Shown piece after piece: positions 10,789 through 20,923 of a stretch of DNA of 64,000 bases. The translations under genes and the position numbers were made by a program. How positions within the stretch are numbered: position 1 is the first letter of the stretch; each line of letters begins with the position of its first letter. The notes below the pieces were generated by a model, which saw only the letters and a program-made list of their open reading frames with translations, was not told the DNA's origin and did no database searches. The stretch is from Pseudofabraea citricarpa (taxonomy: Eukaryota > Ascomycota > Leotiomycetes > Helotiales > Dermateaceae), in assembly GCA_029641185.1 (NCBI GenBank), contig JAPWGK010000003.1, positions 372,001-436,000 of the forward strand, written 5' to 3'.

Positions 10789-11582
10789 ATCAAGAAATTT
10801 TTGGATATCTATGTGAACCAAGATAGATTTGGTGGGCGATATCTGAGCTTTGATTTGGCGAGTTAGAAGCTCTTCTCTTATACCTATATGTGTATATACT
10901 ATTTGGTTGCCCAAAATTTGAAACCAGGTACTTTGTCTTCGTGCTTTGGGCCCTTCGAGTGCATATTCTCGACACATTTCTATTTCTAACCCGCATTGAT
11001 TCAAGTATTATCAAGGTTCTGAGTATTTTTAATGGCTGGAAATATCGACTCACTCTACAGCCTCTACTTAATCTTTTGTCTTTCGTCCAAGGACTTGCTC
11101 TCCTTTCCTGTCCACCATTTTTCCTGTTAAAGATATTTCCTTCGTCTCTTCTTCTTATACTACGTAGTGAAAAGATGAGTTTGTGTAGAAGGGGAAGAAA
11201 GGGAAAAGAAGCGGTCGTCAGCAAGTTACAGGACACAACTATTTTGCCAGTGGACATATGTTATCACGTGACATAAAAATTGTTCTGTCATTATCTGTTT
11301 GATATAATAGGTAGATAGTTAGCTATAGCTAGGTCTACCTTTTATTAAATTTGGGATACTCTGAAAACTAATACGAACTTAAGGCTTTTACGTTTGGAGC
11401 TCTCTGTGAATATGCTAAGTACACAGGACAGGCATCTTCCATCCACGTGAAACCAGGAGGTCTAAAAGTAGACGAGATGTCTTGGCGTACCTATACGCGT
11501 ATCCGTCAAAAACACAGCAGCACCCATCAATTCGCAACAGTAACCATTTCCCACCTCGCTTCACCGAACTCCCAGCTCACAG
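10789..11582. other. Intergenic region before the UPC2-like factor
   Basis: About 800 bp with only chance frames. The palindrome ATACGCGTAT lies at 11493-11502, about 80 bp before the start codon of the regulator; it is the same core found twice in the RTA1 promoter. Confidence 0.45.
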
Positions 11583-12863
11583 ATGCTTCGTCGAAGTCAC
11601 AGGAAGTCTAAGAATGGCTGCGTTGGCTGCAAGCGTCGGCACGTAAAGGTTTGTTACACTATCAACCTGTCGAGCTTCGGATTAGATACAAAGCAGCCAG
11701 CTACTTAGGTTCCTCGTGGCTGATATGTGCTTTATTAGTGCGATGAGACTCGTCCCAACTGTGTAAACTGCTTGACAGCCAACACACCATGTTCATATAT
11801 CAATGCTCAAACTCATGGTCACGGGACCTCCGGAAAAGCACGAACTGCATCACCTCAATCACAGGCATCAAGAAGCCCAATGTCGAGCACTGCAGATAGC
11901 ACCCATACCCATACATCAAACCCGCTGCAGCTACCTCCGCTTCCTGAGAAACCTTACGTCAATATGTTCCACTTGGAGCTCTTTCGGCACTTTGTGCACG
12001 ATACTGGGGAGTCCTTCTTTGGCCACGAATCTGCGGTGGATGTGTGGCCAAAGGTTTTGAACCATGCACAATCTGCTCCTTTTCTCATGTACGAAATACT
12101 TTCCGTGTCTGCCCTACATTTCAGTATAATCAAGCCAGAATCACCAGCCAGATATCTGGAGGAGTCAGAGAAACTTCAGACCGAATCTCTCAAGCTTTAT
12201 AATGAGACGGTGAAAGATATTACCATCGAGAATATCATTCCAGCCTTTTTATTTTCAGGTCTTATGGGGCTTCATTTCTTTTGCAACACATTCCGTCATC
12301 CCGGTTACGATCTAAACAGTTTTCTTGATCGATTTGTGCAATCCGTTGCTCTCATGCGAGGTGTTCGCGCAGTTCTTGATGGTCATTGGGTGACAATACT
12401 CAATTCCGATATCAGCCCACTGATTCACATCGGAGATGGAAATGAAGCCGTGAATCGAGAAGATGCTTTTGTCTTACAGATAAATAAGCTATACGACACT
12501 ATTCACGTATCTTCCAATCTCACAACTTCTGAAATCAGCATTTGTGATGGTGCCATAAAGCAATTGGAATGGGCTTATAATGCCTTCTTTTTACCAGAAC
12601 GAGCAGATGGTAGCCAACACGCGGCGATGGTTAGCTCTTGGGCCACAACAGTGTCCGCCGAGTATGTGGATCTCCTCAACCAACGTAAACCTGAGGCGTT
12701 GGTGATTCTCGTGTACTTTGCTGTACTTGCCCATATGTGTCGGAACTTTTGGGCCGTTGGGAACTCCGGGAGATACCTGCTAAGTGCCTTGGAAGTATAT
12801 CTTGGTGTCGGCTGGGATGAATTGATGGTGTGGCCAAGATCTGTCATTTATGGTAATAATTAG
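11583..12863 (+). CDS. Zn2Cys6 transcription factor, UPC2-like (sterol uptake control type)
   Basis: DNA-binding regulator. Exon 1 (11583-11648) and exon 2 (11739-12863) together encode a zinc cluster with Cys13, 16, 23, 30, 33 and 40 in CVGCKRRHVKCDETRPNCVN. An intron splits the cluster, as is common. The rest (about residues 65-390) is the helical C-terminal domain of the UPC2-like group, starting LPPLPEKPYVNMFHLELFRH and ending near GWDELMVWPRSV. The length of 396 aa is typical. The C-terminus is uncertain: a possible intron at 12853-12904 (donor GTAATA, GCTAAC branch, GTAG acceptor) would replace the last residues GNN by APIN and end at 12918. Target genes are unknown. Its promoter shares a palindrome with the RTA1 gene. 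Confidence 0.85.
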
Positions 12864-13649
12864 GTATGCCACCTCTTGATGCCATATATTGCTAACATTT
12901 GTAGCTCCAATAAACTGAATGGGCGAAGAAGCAAACAGACACAAATAGCCTCAGCCAGTTGCGGCTCCCGTTAAAGCGCCAAAGCGCTATAAGCACATCC
13001 TACAAGTTTCTGCCGCAATTGAGACCTACAAGAATTCGTATCTGTAGGTAGGAGCTCCACATATATATATTCTAGTATTGCATACCTCGGTAAAAGTTTC
13101 GACAAGGCGAGTCGGCCAAAATCACATCCCTACATTTGCTGGATACATAAGCAAACCGAGAATGTACCACTAACATAACGACAGTATTTAGATGTCTTAG
13201 CAAAGAGTACTCTATATTTCTGAGCGATGTTTTAGATCCAGAAATCGTTGAAAGTTGTAAGGGGTAGCTTTCGAGGCAACACGATCGATCGGTGAATCAT
13301 CAAGCGACGAGTTACAATAACAAAAAAAGTAAGAACAGAACAATGAAAGAAGGCTGATATCAAGCCAGGGATTCCACGGAGAGAAGACTCAGTATAACCG
13401 CGAAAATTTTGATGAAGGTGTCGTCTAGCTATTGCTTTGTTTTCTTAGGAGTTCGATTCGAAAGATTGCTAGGCTCTTTTATTTGCATTGGAATAGGCTT
13501 GCTAATAACTTCTACTGTAATCCGTGAAGATACAAACTTGGTGTGTTTTTCACGAGACCTGTACGCGTGAATGGCCTCAATTGAAAAACCACCAGTCTTA
13601 AGTCGAGGTCAAGGTTCGTCAACTTCAAAACACAGAAACACTTCTTAAC
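12864..13649. other. Intergenic region after the UPC2-like factor
   Basis: Nothing recognisable apart from the possible alternative last exon of the upstream gene ending at 12918. Confidence 0.4.
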
Positions 13650-14116
13650 ATGTCTACACAACATCCAACATCCATGTCCGCAGATACAGAAGATCTCGAA
13701 TTCTCATACCCGGATGAGACTGATTCCGGAGATGATTCTGAGCCCCTAATACCAGAAGATTTTACGTCCTCGGGTACAAGATATTTCGCATCATCAGGCC
13801 CACACGACACCGTTTCCGCAGATAACACCGATTCTAGAGATGATCCTAGACCCTTAATATTAGAAGATTCGAAAACGGAGATTCCGTGTCCTCCCACTCA
13901 GACGATATCGATTGCGCAGATGATTCTGACTCCTTTATATCAGCAGACTATATATCCTCTTGCACAGAAGATTCTGTAACGGAGGAGTCAGGATCGTTCC
14001 TCCTCCTCGTACCGGAACACCTGTGGTATAAATCAGCGCCTCTGCCTAGACTTCTAATCTTTCCTCGTGAGCCAGACACAGAGACCAAGGAACCGAAGGG
14101 CATAAAGATGGATTAG
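13650..14116 (+). pseudogene. Acidic tandem-repeat coding remnant with a probable frameshift
   Basis: Two overlapping frames together encode a Ser/Asp-rich repeat. Frame 1 starts at 13650 and contains TDSGDDSEPLIPEDF and TDSRDDPRPLILED. The third copy, IDCADDSDSFISADY, continues in a different frame from about 13877. At the DNA level all three copies begin GATGATYCT and are clearly related. A small indel near 13870-13880 would explain the shift. No signal peptide or known domain is seen. It may be a decayed low-complexity gene or simply a minisatellite; coding status is uncertain. Confidence 0.3.
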
Positions 14117-15843
14117 TTCCTCATATCCCATCTACCTTTGTTCCTATTTACACCTCTTGAGCTTGCTTCTCTATAAGCTCGGCATTGGCTGCTATGATGG
14201 CAAGTTAAGATACTATCGACCACATAATCTCAGGTATATGTGTTGGACCTGAACTATCCTGGGATTCCTGGCTGCTTTGACTGACAAGTAACAGATCCCG
14301 ACAGGTTGGACTACCCGCAGACTTGACTGTCAGATGTGGCTCTAACCACAGGAAAGCCTTCAAAGAAAGCTATTGGCTTTGGCTATTAGCGTTGGATTTC
14401 AGGTTAGTTCTATGCCGTAAAACAGACAATTTAAGTTTTGTATTTATGGATTTGTTTTTGGGCGGTTCGCTTGAGTGACAGAACTTCTAAATTATTATTA
14501 TTATTCTACATCTTTCCTACCCTACACCGACCACAGTGCTCACTATTACTAAGGATCTCAACTACGCTCTCTTATAATTGGTTGAAGGAATTGGGTTTGT
14601 GACAATATAATTGTTGGAAGAATAGTCACGTGAGGTACGTGGTACGCTAGTGCCTATATAAGGCCTCCTCCTATAGTAGTTCCTCTTTTCCTCCTTAGAC
14701 AAATCAATACGAGCATCATATCACCAGAGTGAATATATAGTGCCTATCAACCTATTAAATACAGTCAACCGACAATAATATTTCTTTAATAACGATTGGT
14801 ATTTTTGGTGTGGTTTCTAGTAATAGGTGCTAAATAGTTCACCCTCGTGTAATAAATGCTAGTAGCCCCAATCGAAGTATAGTCTTATACTATTTTTTAG
14901 TAATATCATGTTAGGTTAGTATTATAATTTTGGCCTTGTTATTATAGTACATCACCTTAGTACTTCTTTGTGCTCTCTAGTATCACTTAATATTGATTTC
15001 GGCTACTCGTCCACCGAAATATAATAATATATACCTAAGAATAAAACTCTTTACAGACAGAAAATACCTAAAGAAGGCCGCATATAATATATACTCAGAC
15101 TTTAACATATAAATTAAATTATCGCATGCTTTGGAACTCTATATCTTACGTGTTCTTACTATCGATATATTCTGCTCTTTTTAATTATTCCTTTATCGGC
15201 TAACATAATATCTTGTTTGCTAACATAGCGAGCGATTGGTTCTTTTTATCCCTTTGCTTACCGGAGCGTCAATTAGTGTTAGAAAATGCTTGATATACTT
15301 CGCGTGGTATTCGAATATTCCAAGTATCACTTTTGAATATTTGAAAATAATCCACTTTTATAAGAATAAGATTAGGAGAGTATTTTTCCCTAAGAGATAT
15401 TTAATTATACTTGAATTCTATAAGATCTTACTTAAAACTAATGAAAACTCAAGGAATAAAAGTAAAAGGAATAAAAATATATAGGAAAATACATTTATAT
15501 AATTTATACCTAATTATTTAATTAATATACTAAGATATTCTAAGAAAAAAAGTTATATCTAACAAGAGTATATAGTTATTTAATATAATCAATTATAAAA
15601 GCATTACTTTGTAACTTATTTATTTTAATATAAAAAGTTGAGCAAAGAAATAGTTTATTCCCGCCTATCAAAAGGGTTTATTAAACTTCCCGGCGCACCC
15701 GCCAGCGAGCAAAGGGATATACATCTGACGTAACTTTGCATGCAGTATCAAACAGAGCCATCGACCACAAAGAAGCATCACCCCTTTCCCTCATAAATCC
15801 ACACTGCAGGTATCTAACTACTTATTTCTATCTATCGTTCAAA
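14117..15843. other. AT-rich gene-free region
   Basis: Strongly A+T-rich, TpA-rich DNA, especially 14750-15650, with no convincing gene. It carries a solo LTR (listed separately). Composition resembles fungal repeat DNA after RIP-type decay, but no RIP index was computed. Confidence 0.5.
14612..14774 (+). mobile_element. Solo LTR (copia-like ends), copy 1, with 5-bp target duplication
   Basis: A 163-bp element begins TGTTGG and ends CCGACA, giving TG...CA ends with an imperfect terminal inverted repeat. It is flanked by ATAAT at 14607-14611 and again at 14775-14779, a perfect 5-bp target site duplication. Inside is TGCCTATATAAGGCC, a TATA box as expected in an LTR promoter. A second copy at 39957-40116 shares the ends and the GTACGCTAGTGCC-TATATAAGGCC block. 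No internal retrotransposon sequence adjoins it, so it is a recombined solo LTR. Confidence 0.88.
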
Positions 15844-16720
15844 ATGGCGCCTGTGAAATCGCACTTAGAACATGTAATCCCTTTCATATCCGAGTAAGCC
15901 AACGACAGCATGGAGAGGGGTACTATACTAAATAGCATTCTAGTCTTCTTGTGTCTGGCAGATACTCTGATCTCAAGATAATCTGTCAAAATCATGAGTT
16001 CAAAGTGCATAGCTCCATAGTTTGCATGAGATCTCCAGTGTTTGCAAGAATGATAGATGGTGGTTTTAAGGTGGGTGATTCACACAGCATGATTCATCAC
16101 TGGTCTATACCTGCAATGCTAACCTATGGCAGGAGGCATCAAGCAGAGAAATAAATCTTGTTGAGGATGACCTCCAAGCTGTAGAGGCTATGATACATTA
16201 CTTTTATAATGGAAATTATAGCGACAAAGCATTGTTACTCATGCCGATTGAAGCATCTTCCGGCCATGTCATCGAAGGTTAGTTTTGTATAGTTCCACAA
16301 AGACGAAGAATCTCTAAATTATCAATAATTCAAGAAATATTGGTTCCCGGCGACCCAGCTTTTTTTCTGGTACTTAATGTGAAGGTATATATACTTTCCG
16401 ACAAGTACGACATCCCAGAGTTGAAAGAACTCGCAGCACGGAAGTACTGGGAGGCTGTTAATTCAGACTGGAATAATACAGCTTTTTCTGAGTCTGCAAG
16501 TCTTCTCTGGGAGAACACACTCGAGTCGGATAGACTGCTTAGAGATGTTGTTGTGAAGGTTGCAGTTGCATATATCCGTGTTTTTATGGAGCGCGCTGAG
16601 TTCGTGGCAACAGTCTCGAACCATGCTAGCTTGAGTATTGATATCTTGAAGTCCATTGCTACTTCAAGTCGGGATGATGTAGTACCAAAACGAGCTAATA
16701 TACTCAATATGGATTACTAA
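15844..16720 (+). CDS. BTB/POZ domain protein
   Basis: Short fungal BTB protein, possibly a substrate adaptor for cullin-3 ligases or a dimerisation module. Four exons are inferred: 15844-15873, 15936-16070, 16133-16277 and 16335-16720, giving 231 aa. The BTB core reads GRYSDLKIICQNHEFKVHSS, then SPVFARMIDGGFKEAS, then INLVEDDLQAVEAMIHYFY, the usual A1-B strands and helices. After it comes VYILSDKYDIPELKELA, the standard C-terminal BTB segment. No kelch or other domain follows, which is typical of the large Pezizomycotina BTB family. Partners are unknown. The neighbouring DNA is AT-rich. Confidence 0.85.
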
Positions 16721-17266
16721 TAATATGAGCTTGATCAAAGCTATTGGCGCTTCAGTAGCATGACTGAGGTCAAGCCGTGCGAGAAAGGGCTAAATTGGAT
16801 AGCTTCTGGAGGATATATTACGGCTCTTTCAAAATTTCAGTTGTGTCGAAGCACCATTGAGTCTTGTTTTTGCAAAAAAGAAAAAAAAAAAAAAAAAAAA
16901 CATATGTACAATTTGCTGCCAGAATACACGGAGAGAAATGACAAAACATGAGTTTGAAATAAATTACTGTTATCTAGATAGTCATGTGAATGAGTTAGTT
17001 CACTCAATAAGGCAAGTAAATATGGCATGACCAGAGGTTTCATTGCTAGAAAGCCCTAGTAAAATAGACCTTGATTCTGTTAATTACTTGACATACGTAG
17101 ACTAACCAAAGCTATGCAGAATAAGAGTTCTTGACTCACTAAAGAGAGAGTCTTTATTTTCACATAGTGTCTATGGAATTGGGTTTTATAACAGTGATGT
17201 ACATTGGCCTCCTTCAGAGACCATTCCAATGCGCCGAAAATGCCAGGCTTGCCTACTATACATAAT
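16721..17266. other. Intergenic region with a poly-A tract
   Basis: Contains a run of about 20 A at 16880-16900. No gene is seen; short frames here have no recognisable domain. Confidence 0.5.
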
Positions 17267-18006
17267 CTACTTCTTTCCCTTGTTCTTCTTCTTCTTTCCA
17301 TTCCTGCTGCTGCTTCTGGTATCCACCAAACCGCTCCGCACAGCATTTTTGCTGCGCTGGTAGTGCAAGACAATGTTTTGTACACTTCCGATATCGTGCT
17401 TGGGCTTCCGCAAATATGTTAATCGTGCTCTTCTCGCTCTCTTCTTTGCCCTTTGAACCACTTCAATCCCCTCAACATTCGGACTGTATATCTTATACCA
17501 CATCTCAACAGCCACTCTGGTTAACTCGTTTCTCAGGAGAATGCCGGTATCCACTCCTCGTCGGCGAATGTTGATACACACTCCAGCAAAAGGATCACCA
17601 CTCTTCAGACGCACAAGAAGAATATCACCAACGTGCGCCGCCTCGGGATTGGAACGGGAAAAGAGGGCAGTACGTGCGCCGGTCGGGTCAAGGACTGCTA
17701 TTTGGGCAGCGTGAAGGTCGTTGATGGGCTCTTTGAATTTGGCTGCAGGCGAAGGCGGTGGTGGATAGACCTTGATCTTGCGGTTCACTAGTTATATCGT
17801 CAGTGACAATCCATTTTGTTGTTGCTCATACCTTACGTACCATGAGCTGTGGGATTTAAAGGGTCGTAGGCCGGCAGGAGAGGTGTTGTGACTTTGCGGT
17901 GATATGTTGTCGTCACCAATGACCGCGTTCTTGATGCTGCCTTTTGCTGCCTCGAGCATCGCAGAAGAGACTTCCAACAAGCCAATGGCCTCAGTGTAGG
18001 CGCCAT
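17267..18006 (-). CDS. IMG1: Mitochondrial large-subunit ribosomal protein bL19m
   Basis: Component of the mitochondrial 54S subunit. Exons 18006-17841 and 17787-17267 give 228 aa. The first exon is a basic, Ser/Thr-rich presequence (MAPTLRPLACWKSLLRCSRQ...). The second carries the bL19 core: FSRSNPEAAHVGDILLVRLK, GVCINIRRRGVDTGILLRN and SPNVEGIEVVQRAKKRARRA. The tail is Lys-rich. A strong GTACGT donor and an ACTAG acceptor define the intron. It shares a 254-bp divergent promoter with another predicted mitochondrial protein. Confidence 0.92.
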
Positions 18007-18260
18007 GGTCGTCATATTTGATCTGTACGGAGGTTGATGGCGCGGTTGAAGCTCGTCTTGAAAATGTTCCGGGGGATAATTATTCCGTTCCACGGAGCTG
18101 CAACACCCCATAGGTACAAATTCAATTGTATCTTGCGTCTGTATCAATCACACTGAGCATCAACGTCGAGTTCTCGCACAACGTGCGCCGTCCTCGCAAT
18201 CTAACAGTCTGTTATCAATTGTGACTCTTCATTCTGTTTCAAACACTCCAAACCAGAATC

Positions 18261-19414
18261 ATGGCAGCGAACAGTCTCTACAGAGCCTTGCGCATCACCG
18301 ACTCTGCATTCACAACTGCTACTGCTCAGGCACTGTCCAGGAGAGCTTTCACGAATTCTGCAATTTGCATGAAGCATGGTCAGTTAGATTCAGAATCTCT
18401 ACTTAGATTAGAAATTATGTTAACGTATCTATAGGTGCCGTCCCTTCTTTCCAACCTTCCTCAACGCCTGAATTAGAAACAATACTTGCCAAAGTTAGAA
18501 GCAAGGTGTTTTTGCCACAGCATCTGTCTGGAGAGCAGCGCAAACTAGTCTATGCCAGCCCAAGGAAGTCTGGAGTTGACCTAGCGGCAGAACCGGTACG
18601 GGTGACTCTCGACGGAGAACAATTTCAATTAGAGCACATCGATAAGACTAAGGATGTTCCCAAGTTATGGGGGTCTGTTAGTCAAGCTGTCGATCTTGCT
18701 GAAACAAAGGAAGATTATGACAATATCTTCACCTTGTTGATAGGCCTGAAGGATACTCGATTCGAAGTAAACGACATACGATCTATGAAAATTACCGCGA
18801 GCCTCGTCATGAAAGGGAGGCCCGACCTCGTTGTTGAACTAGCCAGAAGACAAGCGGCCACAGGATTTTCTTTTAGACCACAAGTTTTCGAAAAATGGAT
18901 CTTTAGTATCCAGCGCTTCGTTTGGGACTCAAAATTGGACCCGAAGACTGTTCAGAAAGCTCTTACCTGCTTGGAACAGACCAACGATTTGGCACAAGAC
19001 CCTTCTCGGAAATGGGAAATTCCATCTCAACATCTCTACTCTGTTCTTCTTGATCTTTCTGCTTTTCAAGCTACACATCAATCGGGAGGAAAGGATGCCG
19101 ATGGCAAGGTTGCAAATTATGCTGAAAAGTTTCTTGCCTCACCTGGCAATATCAAGATCGAGAATGTCTCTTTTCACGACCAGAATAGGGCATTGAAAAC
19201 GAAAATCGTCATGCTACGCGCATGTAAGCAGGCATTGCCGATATTGAGCCACAATCCTGCTATCGCGGAGCAACTGAAAAACAAGATTTCAGAGTTGACA
19301 CCTGAGGTGGAGAGGGTGAGGAAGCTACTCCTCTCTGTACCATCAGAAAACAAGGACAAACAATGGGGAAGTATCGCTTTTTACGACCAGGTGTTGAGCT
19401 CCGAGGCAGTTTGA
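18261..19414 (+). CDS. Predicted mitochondrial protein of unknown function
   Basis: I do not recognise the family. Exons 18261-18378 and 18435-19414 encode 365 aa. The N-terminus MAANSLYRALRITDSAFTTA continues Arg/Ala/Ser-rich with SRRAFTNSA, a typical mitochondrial presequence with a likely cleavage site. The rest is soluble and helical, without membrane segments or obvious catalytic motifs. Segments such as LPQHLSGEQRKLVYASPRK and WEIPSQHLYSVLLDLSAFQ would be useful search seeds. It is divergent from bL19m with 254 bp between starts, so co-regulation with mitochondrial translation is plausible. A mitoribosomal or assembly-factor role is speculation. Confidence 0.8.
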
Positions 19415-19479
19415 TGATTTTTTGTACAAAGATAAAAGGAACAGCAACTTGGCTATCATGTATTGTATGTAAAATTAAC

Positions 19480-20601
19480 TCAAGGAAGAACTATGTATTT
19501 GTCAAGATGTTTTGGTATGGCTCCAAGCAGCTTCTTGTCTGTTAGCCATTTCTTCGAAAATAGCCTATCTGCATATCTGTATGCACCATCGCACAACATT
19601 GTTACGACGGTATGGCCCTTTCCAAGTTTCTCTGCAACCTCTTTCGCTGCTGCAACATTCAAACATGAACTGGCTCCAAGGTAAAGTCCCTCTTCATCTA
19701 AGCACCTATAAACCATCTCAATACTCTTCTCGTCTGAGATGTGCAAAGAGCCATCTAACAGATCTATGTCTGGCTGCAAGTTATCCGTAACGCGACCTTG
19801 GCCGATTCCCTCTGTGATACTTGAGCCAGTTCGATCAATCAATTTCCCCCCAGAGCTGATATATGAGTGCAGAACACTTCCAGGAGGATCTGCTAGGTAA
19901 CATTTGACATTTCCATCGGATATAGTCTTAAGATAGCGGGTAGTACCGGCTAGTGTACCTCCTGTGCCAGTAGCGCAAGTAAAGGCATCAACCTTTCCTT
20001 TTGTCTGAGCCCAAATCTCTGGACCGGTGGTTTCGATATGCGCTTGACGATTTGCTATGTTGTCGAATTGATTGGTCCACACAGCATTGTCCAATCTATC
20101 TGCATGTCGTTTCGCTTGGTGGTTGTAGTTTTCTGGATTATCAAATGCCACCGCCGGGACTGGGTAAACCTCTGCACCTAATAACCGCAGTAGATCAATT
20201 TTGCCTTGCGACTGTGTATTGGGCATATAGATGACCAGCTTATATCCCTTCGATCTGCAGACATGCGCAAGTCCAATTCCAGTGTTCCCTGCTGTTCCCT
20301 CCACCACAGTTCCACCTGGCTTGAGAAGACCTTTCTCTTCGGCATCCTTTACCACATAAAGTGCGGCTCGATCCTTAACAGACCCTCCTGGGTTCATAAA
20401 CTCTGCCTTTCCAAGAACTTCGCAACCAGTCGCGTCTGATATATGGTTTAATCGAATCAAAGGTGTGTTGCCGACTGCGCCAACGAGCCCTTTGACAACT
20501 CCCTGGACCGATGAAACATTAATTCCGTAGGCATTTGGTACTTCGACGTGTGCCGCGCGCAATGCTGTAGTCCCAAACCTTCTCACTGCCGTACGAAACA
20601 T
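19480..20601 (-). CDS. Cysteine synthase-like PLP enzyme, mitochondrial type
   Basis: Fold-type II PLP enzyme related to O-acetylserine sulfhydrylase, of the fungal cysteine synthase 2 group (yeast Mcy1-like). One exon, 373 aa. The PLP lysine is Lys76 in [13 protein letters not shown]. The substrate loop is [10 protein letters not shown], and the phosphate-binding glycines are in [16 protein letters not shown]. An N-terminal stretch [17 protein letters not shown] looks like a mitochondrial presequence. [13 protein letters not shown] and [11 protein letters not shown] are typical of this group. It is tail-to-tail with the preceding gene (65 bp) and divergent from condensin subunit 3. Actual physiological substrate in fungi is less certain than the fold. 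Confidence 0.9.
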   Translation of the reverse strand: MFRTAVRRFGTTALRAAHVEVPNAYGINVSSVQGVVKGLVGAVGNTPLIRLNHISDATGCEVLGKAEFMNPGGSVKDRAALYVVKDAEEKGLLKPGGTVVEGTAGNTGIGLAHVCRSKGYKLVIYMPNTQSQGKIDLLRLLGAEVYPVPAVAFDNPENYNHQAKRHADRLDNAVWTNQFDNIANRQAHIETTGPEIWAQTKGKVDAFTCATGTGGTLAGTTRYLKTISDGNVKCYLADPPGSVLHSYISSGGKLIDRTGSSITEGIGQGRVTDNLQPDIDLLDGSLHISDEKSIEMVYRCLDEEGLYLGASSCLNVAAAKEVAEKLGKGHTVVTMLCDGAYRYADRLFSKKWLTDKKLLGAIPKHLDKYIVLP

Positions 20602-20923
20602 TGTTACCGATTAATTGACCATTCTCGTCCAACGAGAATCCTTTTGATGTCGCAATGGTGCCTAGTTATTCCGCCCCGCCCCACGCGGGTCGGAGAAACT
20701 CTATGCCCCGCCATCACAACACGCGTTGTAAAGTAAACAAATTCCAAGTAAACATTAAGATCTTCAACACCACGAACACAACGATTCGACACGACAGACA
20801 CACTTTCTCTCCCCTAACGACTGGGCGCACGAGTTTGTTTTCATTGCTGTACTTATTTTAACGCTCTATTTTGGAAAAACCGACACTTGTAACATTTGGC
20901 GCAAAGTGCAAACACGAAACAAT
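20602..20923. promoter_or_regulatory. Divergent promoter region, cysteine synthase and condensin subunit 3
   Basis: About 320 bp between the two start codons. It contains ACACGCGTTG near 20719, with an ACGCGT hexamer of the MluI cell-cycle-box type. That could fit the mitotic role of condensin, but one hexamer is weak evidence. Confidence 0.35.

Noticed and set aside
15236..15484. 82-codon plus-strand frame
   Set aside because: It lies in very AT-rich DNA, is Lys/Ile/Asn-rich by composition and has no domain.
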